Below are positions 10,226 to 19,921 of a stretch of 64,000 bases of DNA, piece after piece. The stretch is from positions 10,524,857-10,588,856 of the forward strand of contig CM053331.1 of the NCBI GenBank assembly GCA_028583605.1, read 5' to 3'. How positions within the stretch are numbered: position 1 is the stretch's first letter; each line of letters opens with the position of its first letter. A program made the translations under genes and the position numbers. The stretch is from Dastarcus helophoroides (taxonomy: Eukaryota > Arthropoda > Insecta > Coleoptera > Bothrideridae). The notes under the pieces were generated by a model. That model saw only the letters and a list, made by a program, of their open reading frames with translations, was not told the origin of the DNA and ran no database searches.

Positions 10226-12271
10226 CTTTAACATACTAAATGCATGCCACGCCGAGGGGGTTTGTATGTTATGTAACGTACCAATTTTGATACCCCTTTT
10301 CATATTGAACTTTCAAAAAAAATTTTTGTTTGTTTATCTACAATATAACCTTCACCTTTCTGCATTATTTAAAGCTTTTAGACCCAACTGTTTTGAATGT
10401 GCTAATAACTCAAGTTATTTATTTTTATTGAATTATTATTAACGATGAAGGTAAAAGCGACAATTTTGCAAAGGTCTTTAATGTGGATATTTTTCATTGA
10501 TCATGTGGAGAGAAACCATATTTTATACAGTGTATTTTACATTTTGCATGTCTTGCATGTTCTAGGTGATTACCGGTAGGCTAAAATAAATGCATAATCC
10601 ATTACGTAGGAGCCTGAAATAACACGGGATAAAAACTACTTTTAAAATTGATCCTTCTGCACGAACAAATATCATGAAATCGTTGTAAATATAATAAAGG
10701 TTTGGAGCAGAACTGTCGATATTGCTTTAGCAAACTTTATTTTTACAAATTACTGACTATCAAGATTATTAAGGAATCGAGAATGTTCCTTTCATATTTA
10801 CAAACTAGTGATTGGCCGCGACTTTGCGCAGATTTTGAATATAAGCTTTGAATACTTAACCCTTTCGGTCACGAATTGTTTTTTTTTTTATCGAGACTTT
10901 GCTGATCAGTTCTTTAAATTAAATTATGATTTTTCTGCAAGGTACAAGGGGGCCAAGGGGACCCCCCTGTAGGTTATGAGGCGTCCCAAAGCTTGGGAAA
11001 ATGTAATCGACAAAATTTGAATATGTGAACCCTATATGTGGCATAATATGGTAAATATAGACGCTATGGCCAAAATGGTTAAATTGAAATAAGATTTATC
11101 TTTTGAGTTTACATAAAAAAAATAGTTTTTAACAGATATCAAATGTACTTTTTCCGGGATTCTGCCATCCCAATGAACTACTAAAAATTTTTTGTCGTCA
11201 TTGTCTCGGGGAATTCTTCAAGAACAAAGAAGACCAAAATTCCGATAGAGGAGTATATTAACTCAGTATGTCAATCGTACTAGAGGCGAAGCGAAATAGG
11301 ACAAATAGGAAGCAATGGGAGGAAATCAATACAGGGTAACTCAGTAGGGGCAAAACTTTTCTGGAGAGACCGTAAGGGTAAAAAACCAAAATTTAATAAC
11401 AGTAGCATAGTAAGCTTGTCTGGATTCTCTGGATTCTAAATTCAAGGTGGGTTGCCCCCAGTTTGGGCCAGCACTTAGGTTACCGTTTGCGGGTGCATTA
11501 TCTCAGTGATTGAAGTATCCTTGGTCATTTATTCAGCGTACTCAACCTTGTTGAGAAACTGAAGAACGTCCCTTGGATGCGCCTCTCTCAAACTGACAAC
11601 TGGCAACGTTAGGCCAGAAGTTCCCCAGCGTGGATCCTCTGATTGATACTAGTGCCGCGCAGTGATACATCAATCACGTGCTCCGACACTTTCATCTTCT
11701 AAACACCACCTACAACTCGGGTGGTTTATAATACTGTAAAGGTGTTTATTTAATCGACAGGGACTTGTCCCAATCCTTGCTAGTTTTCTGGGGTTATTCA
11801 TTGAAAGTTGTAGGCATGGTTTTGTTTTTCCCTGCACGGCATTCTAATAAATCCGTGAGTCTCGTATCGCGACCATATTAAAGGCGAAGCTTTTCCGAAA
11901 TAAAAATGGGACAAAAGATAGAATAATCAATCAGAAATTGACGGTTTTTTTGTGCCGTTTTCATTCTAGAAGTTACTGTGCTTTTTGTCTTGAGTTTTTT
12001 TCTCGGTTCCGAATAATTCTCCTACGATAGCAGGTGAAACGTCGAACACTCGTATGCTGTTGTGGGCTATTACAGGGAATTTGTCAGAAACAAGGAAAAC
12101 CAAAATTTGTGCAGAAAAGATCGTTGATTTATTATGTCAACCATATCAGACTTCCGCTTTCTATCTTGGATTCTTAATTTGAAAAAAAACTTTTAAATAT
12201 CAAACAACTGAAAAAGTAAATAATTGGCCAAAGATATTTAATTTCTAGTTTTTTCAATCTATCTATCCTCT
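10226..12271. other. Unique-looking region with a GC-richer core
   Basis: No confident gene. The interval 11210-12150 is GC-richer than its surroundings. A diverged direct repeat is visible: AGAACAAAGAAGACCAAAAT near 11220 recurs as AGAAACAAGGAAAACCAAAA near 12090, each followed by a TATGTCAA motif, and TCTGGATTCTAAATTC near 11435 recurs as CTTGGATTCTTAATTTG near 12166. This could be the pair of decayed long repeats of an element or an old tandem duplication. Confidence 0.35.
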
Positions 12272-12362
12272 TGCCATCTATGCTTGTTTTCGCATCTTAC
12301 TCGCAGTGCTTTGAAGGCATAATGGGGTTGCCCTTTGCGAGAGTAGACTAAACTTAAAAAAA
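12272..12362 (+). mobile_element. Non-LTR retrotransposon, minimal 3' end (copy E)
   Basis: Only about 90 bp of the family's 3' terminus: GCATCTTACTCGCAGTGCTT, the ORF2 stop region (AAGGCATAATGGGG) and the tail ACTAAACTTAAAAAAA. It matches the ends of copies A, C and D, and is an extreme 5' truncation. Confidence 0.8.
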
Positions 12363-13770
12363 GGCAAAACATTACTTCTAGCCATTTCTTAGAAATACAC
12401 CACCAAAGTAATTTTACGAGAACTCCGTGTTTGTCATTTTGAGAAACGGAATTCAAAATGAAATAGATTACATGATATTGTTTTAAAAAGTCTAGCGAGA
12501 GTCAAACAGCTTTAGGCGCAGTGACAAATTGTGCCACAATTCGCATTTTATCAAAGCATTTTAGAGAAAGCAGTTAATTAGAATGAAGAATGTAAACAGC
12601 GTAAACCAATTTTATAATATTAAAATTACTGTCATAAAACATACACTATAATTTACATAGCGTTGACAGGAGAATAAATTTCGTTTAAGGGTTGTATATA
12701 TGCGCCATATATTAGATCCTGAAAAAATCGATAAAATAAATACGCTAGCCATATTTCGTCAGTGAAAAAGCCGAAGACATAAAGCTTCCAGTAAATAGCT
12801 GTCAGTATTGGACAAATGTTATTTTCAGTGGGTTTAAAACTGCAGTAAATAGGACTTGAGCGTGCCAAATATAAATCAAGAGGGGGAAACAACGTGCTTA
12901 TAAATTCAATAAACCTCAAATGCTTATCCGATAAGTTCGGAAGTATGAAGTTCCAGAAGGTCTGTCTCTAGCAACTTTGGGTATCGATTGTGTTTAGCAC
13001 TAAGACCGAGGCAGTTATCAAATCTTTAATTAATACCTTCTGCTATGAGAATTTGATTTGTATGATGCGAACACTTAACATTTCTCAATTGCGAAGCTCT
13101 CGGCTTAATTACTCCACATTCGAGCAGTTAACTTGATATATATTCCTGCCTGGAGTATCCGGGAATAATTAACTTTTTATGGGTTAAATTATGAAAACGA
13201 CACTAGATCGGCGCGTAATAAGGGAAAGGTAAATTTATTGACCAAAGTTACTGTGACGGTGTTAAAGAAAATTTATTGGCAGTAGCTCATGAAACGCGAA
13301 ATAAGCTAAAACAGCACACGGCTGCCTTCTTATAAACGACCTAATAAAAATGTAAATATTAAAATATAGGAAACGACATTATTAAAAATTGCTTGAAGCA
13401 AATCGTTGCTGTATCAAATGCGTTGATGCTTATCCTTAGAGTCTTGGCTTATAGAGGTGTGCATCTAGGTCGTCTTCTACTTGCATGACGCTGGTTGGAG
13501 CTATTTCACAGTTTCCACAGACCAGTGATAGGTGGCGCTAATCACATGGATACAGTCCTCTAACTACTTGCAATTAGGTATCCACTTGTAATCTAAATAA
13601 GTTGGGTGTGCCAACCAGACGACCAACATTTTTAAATGTAGGTTTACAGTTTTTTTATAGGTTATTCCACTTGGAGTTTAATTATTGGCAGAGCTAGGAG
13701 GAAAAGAAATAGTGGACAAGCCCAGGACAAAACCGTTTCTCGTAAAATTATTTTATCATTCCTGAAAACT
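12363..13770. other. Unique-looking stretch with one unrecognised minus-strand frame
   Basis: A minus-strand open frame of 88 codons (12653-12919) encodes a hydrophobic, aromatic-rich peptide (segments IYWKLYVFGFFTDEIW and LAYLFYRFFQDLIYGAY). It could be a fragment of a membrane protein, but I see no family signature or convincing splice structure and do not assign it. The rest holds nothing recognisable. Confidence 0.3.
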
Positions 13771-13844
13771 TTCGCCTCCTACTCGCAATGCTTTAAAGAC
13801 ATAATGGAGTTACCCTTTGTGAGTAGATCAAACTTAAAAAAAAA
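13771..13844 (+). mobile_element. Non-LTR retrotransposon, minimal 3' end (copy F)
   Basis: About 74 bp matching the same 3' terminus: CCTCCTACTCGCAATGCTTT, ACATAATGGAGTTACCC and GATCAAACTTAAAAAAAAA. It is the shortest member of the family in the window. Confidence 0.8.
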
Positions 13845-13867
13845 TCTAAAAATCCGAGTCACGTGTA

Positions 13868-14570
13868 TTCAAGATTACATTATCTCGAAGCCACGTGAGT
13901 TCAAGGTAGCGCAAACTCAAGTTAACTTGAGTTAAATATCATGCTGGTTCAAGGTACACGTGAATTCAAGTCACTTGATCTTAAAGTCATGTGAGCTCAA
14001 GGACACATGAGTTTAAAATCATGCGACCTTAAGCTCAAATGAGTTGAAGATCATATGAGTTCAAGGCCACGTTATATCAGAGTCAGGTGGGTGAGGATGC
14101 GTTTTGATTAGACACTTTATCCCTACATTTCTATCTGACACAAGTGCCAACTTATCCTGAAAGAAGCAATCAGAGACTTATCTACACAGCTGGGAGGAGA
14201 TAGCTTGTCTCAGGATAGTCGACACTTACGTCAGAGAGAAAATATATTTTATGTCAGAAAGAAATGTACCAAATAAAGTGTCTAGTGTACACGCATCGTA
14301 AGGTTACATAAATCTAAATCGTATGAGCTCAAAGTCACGTAAATTCGCGATCACGTTAGCTCCAGGCCATGTAAGTTCAAAGTTACGCAAGCTCAAAGTT
14401 GTGTGAGGTTAAAGTCACGTATGGCAATGTCGCGTTAGGTTAGGGTCTCATGGGCTCAAGGTCCCCTGAGTTCATGCTTGTATTAGCTCAAGGTCACATT
14501 TATTCAAGGTTACCTCAAGGCCATCTGAGATCAAGGTCACGTGAACACATTGTCAAATAAATTTTAGAAA
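13868..14570 (+). repeat. 16-bp minisatellite, unit near GTCACGTGAGTTCAAG
   Basis: Successive units can be read off in 16-base steps, for example GTCATGTGAGCTCAAG, GACACATGAGTTTAAA, ATCATGCGACCTTAAG, CTCAAATGAGTTGAAG and ATCATATGAGTTCAAG between about 13993 and 14073. They resume after 14297 with GTTACATAAATCTAAA, GTCACGTAAATTCGCG, ATCACGTTAGCTCCAG, GCCATGTAAGTTCAAA and so on. About 15 units lie left and about 15 right of an inserted hairpin element (14096-14297). Units are heavily diverged but keep the 16-bp register with only occasional 15- or 17-bp units and one of 11 bp. Because 16 is not a multiple of 3, this is not a protein repeat. Confidence 0.85.
14096..14297. mobile_element. Hairpin MITE inserted in the minisatellite
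   Basis: The left end GATGCGTTTTGATTAGACAC is matched by the right end, whose reverse complement begins GATGCGTGTACACTAGACAC. Pairing continues through TTTAT..TACATTTCT.TCTGACA on both arms. The 202-bp unit interrupts the 16-bp repeat register cleanly. Flanking GTGAG (left, overlapping the first base) and GTAAG (right) may be a diverged short target duplication. No coding capacity. Confidence 0.75.
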
Positions 14571-15330
14571 AAAACCTGCAAATATTTTAGGTTTAGATTA
14601 AAATTTCCATTGTATAAGTCAGCATAAAATAATGATAATAATAGTAATAATTAATCAATTTTTAAATTGTACGGTTATTTTCTATATTTCGTTTTCTTAT
14701 ATTCATGAATTTATTCCAAAATTTTCTCCTTTTGTCACAAGTTTGGAATTTTCAAGTGATCTTTGAATTAAAAAAATCGAAAAGCTAGAAAAAAGTCCAA
14801 TTTTTTTTTATCATTGCGAGTTTCAACCTTCCATTATTCCATGCTTTTCCCAAAATGTACAATTTCAGTTTAGAAATTTTAACTTTTTGCTTAATTTAGG
14901 TTTTATCGATAAATTGCAACTTCTCTTAAACATTTTAAACTGAAATCAAAATCTCGACAGTTTTTTTTTCTGCTTTATTGTATTTAAATTAAATTTTCTT
15001 AAAAATGCTTTAAATTTGAGTTTTTGGGGTTTAATTTTAAATTCACAAATTAAATAATTTCGAGTTTTTTCTCGACTTTGTTTTAGATTTGAATTGAAAC
15101 CTGAACATTGTTACCCTGCCTTTAAAATTTCGGCATTATATACTGAAAATTAAGACCCTTTTTAACAGCGTGATCCTTTTTCCCAACATTTTAAGTTTAA
15201 ATTCAATTTTTCAGAAGTCTCCAACTAAAATCTGATGTTTCAATATAAATTTCACGTTTTTCTTGAAACTGTTTTTTAATATTCTAAATGTAAATCTGGA
15301 AATATTGAGAATATTTTTTACTTTCATAAT

Positions 15331-15455
15331 TGACATTTCTAAACCTTACTTTGTGAAATTATTCAATATTCATAACTATTAAACTTTATTAACAATTAAA
15401 CCAACGACAGATATTAAAAATTCCAGGTATTTCTATAAATATTTGCTACAACCGC
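15331..15455 (+). repeat. Single arm of the 33100-33450 MITE family
   Basis: CCTTACTTTGTG, then ATAACTATTAAACTTTATTA, GACAGATATTAAAAATTCCA and TTTCTATAAATATTTGCTAC match the left arm at 33110-33230 in order and spacing. The second arm is missing here. Confidence 0.7.
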
Positions 15456-16719
15456 TTTCATAAATAAATTGTTGAAATAAAGTCAAGTTTTCGAGTAAAT
15501 TAACTAAAATCTTCAAAAACTTCTTTCTTCTAAAATTTTTGACCCTTTTTCAACATTTAAATATACAAATTTTGAATTTTTTTACCAAAAAAAATTTTGA
15601 ATTGAAATCTAAAGAAGTAAAGGATCTAGGCCAAAATTCGAAGTGACGAGAATGTTTAAGAAAATATTTAAAAATTAAAAAATTTCTTGATTTATAAATA
15701 ATCATTTTTCGTCAATTCCAGGTTCGAAAATTTTGCGATTTTGACCTTAAACATAAACTTTCCACTTTATTTCTATTTTAATTCATAAAATTAATATAAT
15801 TAAGGTTAAAATTTTGACAAAAAGGATGTCAGTTCAGGAAGAAAATCGAAATTTTGTAATTGAGGTCAAATTAAGGGAAAAATATACAATTCCGTAAAAT
15901 TTTTGGAATTTTTGCACAAATCTCTTAGTTCACTTTTACTTTAAGACTAAACATTTTCAGAAAAAATTTAAAATTTTTATAAAGAGATATACTTTGAAAA
16001 AGTATAGAAAATATATTATAAGTAAACTTTTTTTCCATTTCTATTAAAAATCAAAATTTTTACTTCAGATTTCTAATTTTCTTACCTTAAATTTGACCTA
16101 AAATCGATTTTTCAAAAAAAAAAATCGAAATTGACATGAACATCCAAAGTCGAATTAAAAAAAAAAACATCTTTTTATATGTTGTTTTTCGAATTGAAAC
16201 TTCAAATTTTGAACAGTTGGAATTTTGAAAAATCATTCAAAACTAATTTTATGTCAAATAATAATAATAAATAGTCTGCTATTTTTTCTGAAAATGCTTC
16301 CTCAGTTCTGAAATAAGGCCTTCAAATTTCAAATTACTTTTCAAAAGGATAATTCTAAAGGATAATTAAGAAATGATAAGAATCAAGAAAATCTTTAACA
16401 TTCAAATAGTTACTTTTGAAAACTGCTAACGTTTTCATCTTCTATGTTTTATAAAAAACTTTAAATTTCATATTTTCAGATGTTTGATTTTTCGTAGTTT
16501 AAACACTTTTTTGTTCATGTAATTTTAATTTATAAAGCCAAAATTTTTAACTTAAATCAAACTTTGTAATTAAAGGACCTAAATTTAAGAAAAACATTGA
16601 AATATTTGAATTAAAATAAAATTCCGAGAAAAGGATCTACAACTTCATAAAAACTGGTACATTTTTAAACTTTTCATGCTGGACTTTTATCAGTCGGAAA
16701 CATTATGTTTATTAATTTT

Positions 16720-16890
16720 ATTTAACATTTCTGCGATCCATTCTGGAAATATTTCAATTTTTATTAATGAAAGTTGACAATATTTTAAAATATATTTTGA
16801 AATATTACTAGGTGATATCTTAATTTATTTAAAACGTCACTTCATAACAGTTGAAAAAAAAAGGTTAGTTTATTTTACATAGAAATTGTA
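16720..16890 (+). repeat. Dispersed repeat, pair with 31885-32050
   Basis: The shared ordered blocks are AACATTTC..CG, GGAAATATTTCAATTTTTAT, GTTGACAATTTT-type, GGTGATATCTTAATTTATT, AAAACGTCACTTCATAACAG and TTATTTTACATAGAA. The two copies are collinear and diverged, so this is a dispersed non-coding repeat. Confidence 0.65.
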
Positions 16891-17265
16891 AAAAAATGCT
16901 TTGAATTTTTTTTTGCAATTTTTGGGTTTATTTAAATTTTTAAAATTTTAACATTAACCTTTTATTTTGCGGGTCAGAATATAGAAATATTTTCCAAAGT
17001 TTTAGCCTAAAATATTTGTGAAAAAATCAAAATTTTGAGATTAAAGTCCAAATTATCAGTAACGGCAAATTCTGCAAGAACATAATATGATTTTATCAAG
17101 CACCCGAAATATGATAAAAAATATCATGAAGAAGGGAAGGTATATTACTTATCGAGGTATTTGTCTTTCATTTAATTAAAATATAATGTAAAATAGCACT
17201 TTTTGGACAAAAATCTATCTTCTTATTCACCAATATCATATAACAAGTTTAAACGTAATAAGTAT

Positions 17266-17457
17266 CTAATCAATAATAAAAAAAACATAATTTAAATTAT
17301 ATCCAAGGGTCCATTGTTTTAGGTGGCACGCAATCTTCTTATGATTTGTTGCATCATATGTTGGAGTCTGATTATTTATTTCTCTAATTTCAAAATTTTG
17401 GCATTGCAGCATCCCAGGCATTGCTAAAACATTTTTATTTAATATTAACCAAAAGTT
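17266..17457 (-). other. Unrecognised minus-strand open frame
   Basis: A 70-codon frame read from 17478 to 17266 contains LAMPGMLQCQNFEIREINNQ and THDAT-like segments with a composition closer to coding than its AT-rich neighbours. Its first residues overlap the 5' end of retrotransposon copy A, so any original gene was cut by that insertion. I do not recognise a family. Confidence 0.2.
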
Positions 17458-19765
17458 TTCGGTAACTTCAACGTACACAGCATCCCCTGGTTGAAGTTTT
17501 CTTCCTGGACTGACGACGCGGGAAGGGTGGCAGAGGCTTTCGCCATCACTTGTGGATTATAGCAATTCGTTGAAGAACTCAAGAATTTCTGATGTAGATA
17601 CCCATCAACCTAATCTACTCGACCTTTTTCTTACAAATTCACCAAATTCGTATAAGATCTATGTGACATCACTACTTGGAAATTCGGATCACAAGCTTGT
17701 AGCAGCCTATCGTTCGCTTCATATACCGCCTCCTTCCCAGACGCAGTCCTGTGGGGTTTGGTACTTTAACTCTGCAAACTGGGAAGAATTAAAAGACTTC
17801 TTTGCATCTTTTCCATGGCAGGAAATCTGCTTTAACTCAGACAACCCTTCCTTAGTCGCCAAATCTATCACGGAAACTATCCTAATTGGTATGGAATGCC
17901 CAATTCCCCACTCCTAAAAGAAGACCTCCTCCAGTAAATCTCGTTTCAGTAAAAAATGTGCTTGGGCTATCTGTTGCAAAAATCGCGCATATCGTCATTG
18001 GCGAAATAGTCCCTTAGTCGAGACTCGGACCATATTTGTAGATGTACGAAATTTTTCTAGACAGGTTATTGACGAGGCAAAAGGTAATTTTGATCGTAAA
18101 ATGCGCCACAGGCTTATCAACTGCCCGAACGCTTTCAGGTCCTTTTGAGGATTTGCAAAGTCGATTGGAAAGAATTTTACATCTTCAAATGTTCCACCTT
18201 TACTCGATGAAAATACGAATATTGCTTCTCCATAGAAAAGGCTGACATGTTAGCCTCAATATCTGCCAAAAATTCCAATTTTGATTTTCGAAACGCAGAA
18301 CCTCCTATTCTTCCTAAGGTTGGCCCTTCGAGGCCCGAAGTTGTTTTCAGACAACGCACAATCAGGAGGATTCTCCTTGAGTGCGACACCTCGAAAGCTT
18401 CTGGCCTTGATGGTATTCCCGCTATTGTTTTTAAGAAGTGCGCCCCAGACTTGACTCCTGTCCTAACCAAATTATTCCCACTCTCTTACAACAAAGCTGT
18501 ATTCCCTAACATCTGGAAATCTGCTAGGGTGCTGCCTGCCCCTAAAAAGCAAAAAAGGAATCTGGCTAACAACTAACCGTTATATCTAAAGCGATGGAAA
18601 AGGTTATCAACATCGAGATTTTTAAATATCTGGAGGAAAATAGAATTATTTCTGACAGATAATATGGTTTTATACAACAACGTTTCACTGGCAATCTACT
18701 GGCATATGTTACACATATCTGTAAATCAGCTATGGAAAAACTTGGTGAGGCTAGGATTGTGGCATTGGATATCTCAAAGGCTTTCGACAGAGTCTGGCAC
18801 CGATCTCTTCTCGCCAAATTAACATCTTATGGTCTTCCTTCTAGACTCTGTCTTTTGATGTCCAATTTTCTCGCTGACAGATCTCTTCAGGTCGTCGTCG
18901 GTGGCATTTTATCCGAGAAATTTGCGATTAATGCAGGGGTGCCTCAGGGGTCTGTTCTGTCTGCTACTCTATTTCTGTTACACATAAGCAATCTTTTAGC
19001 TTTAACTTCCAATCCTATATACAGCTAGGCAGATGATAGTAACCTTGTGTCCTCTTTTTCCCCCGACAAATCATTATCTATCGCTGCTTCAGATCGACTA
19101 AGGGAACAGCAGATTTTAAGATTATTATGGAATGGTGTAAGAACGATTTGGTCGACCTCAACGCTTCAAAAACTCAGGCCGCAGTTTTCTCTAAGAAAAT
19201 CTCAAGGGATAATGCAACAAACATACTAACGGACGGTAAAATTCTTTCCATGGGATCTAATCTATCTATCCTAGAAGTGAATGCGAGCACTAACTTCTCT
19301 TGGGACGATCATGAGCGCGCCATTGCCAAATCCGCCTCTCAGCAGCTAGGCTTTCTTTGTACAGCTAAAAAGTACTTCACATCTCATCAGCTATTTACAC
19401 TATACAAAGCTCAAGTTAGGCCAACACTAGAATACTGTTCTCATGTTTGGAGTTTAGCCCCTAAGCACAGTTTAGCTCTCTTGGATTCAATTCAAAGAAG
19501 AGCGATTCGCCTAATTAATGACGAGAGTCTAACCGATTCTCTCGAAACACTAGAGCACAGACGTATGGTTGGTGACTTGTCTCTTTTCTACAAGTACTAT
19601 CATGGAAGATGCTTGCAGGAACTAGTAGGATTGATCCCCCCAAGGGCAAGATTCTTAAGGCATACTAGACAGTCGAAGACAGCAAATTCCTGTGCGGTCC
19701 AGCTTGACACAGTGAGGACTTCTGTCTATGGAGACTCTTTTTTCTATAGAATTTCCAAGTTGTAG
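17458..19765 (+). pseudogene. ORF2 pseudogene: APE endonuclease (partial) plus reverse transcriptase, copy A
   Basis: ORF2 of this family nicks target DNA and reverse-transcribes the element RNA. Visible in order are the end of the APE endonuclease with LLGNSDHKLVA (about 17680-17705), a linker, the RT fingers (SKASGLDGIPAIV, 18393-18431), motif A ALDISKAFDRVWHR (about 18759-18800), motif B GVPQGSVLS (about 18937-18963), and the C-terminal region LEHRRMVGDLSLFYKYYHG to SVYGDSFF. The frame is broken many times. The tyrosine of the YADD catalytic box is replaced by a TAG stop at 19026-19028, followed directly by GCAGATGAT. This copy cannot make a functional enzyme. Confidence 0.9.
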
Positions 19766-19921
19766 AACTTGTTACCGAAAGTAATTTTCCCCAAAAATTA
19801 CAACCTATCCTTGTTTAAGAAGGCGGTTCATCGCCATTTATCCTTGTTTCCGCATCCTACTCGCCGTGCTTTGAAAGCATAATGGGGTTACCCTTTGCAA
19901 GTAGATTAAACTTAAAAAAAA
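17458..19921 (+). mobile_element. CR1/jockey-type non-LTR retrotransposon, copy A (5'-truncated)
   Basis: Starts abruptly within the endonuclease domain (GTAACTTCAACGTACACAG, the GDFN motif region) and runs to the family 3' end, GTAGATTAAACTTAAAAAAA. It is collinear with copies B (45603-48724) and C (59373-61170). The 3' UTR is only about 40-50 bp. It is bounded by an AT array upstream and unique-looking DNA downstream. The assignment to the CR1/jockey supergroup rests on the APE endonuclease plus the style of the reverse transcriptase and C-terminal region, without RNase H. Confidence 0.9.

Larger units (their letters stand above)
14571..17250. repeat. AT-rich motif array with mixed strand bias
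   Basis: Degenerate AAATTTTGA/TCAAAATTT blocks in both orientations, with no gene. Two dispersed repeats are embedded (15331-15455 and 16720-16890). Base composition and word use match the other arrays in the window. Confidence 0.5.

Noticed and set aside
18177..18470. Minus-strand open frames across the retrotransposons (also 46771-47256 and 60006-60254)
   Set aside because: They are antisense to conserved RT segments and carry no independent motif.
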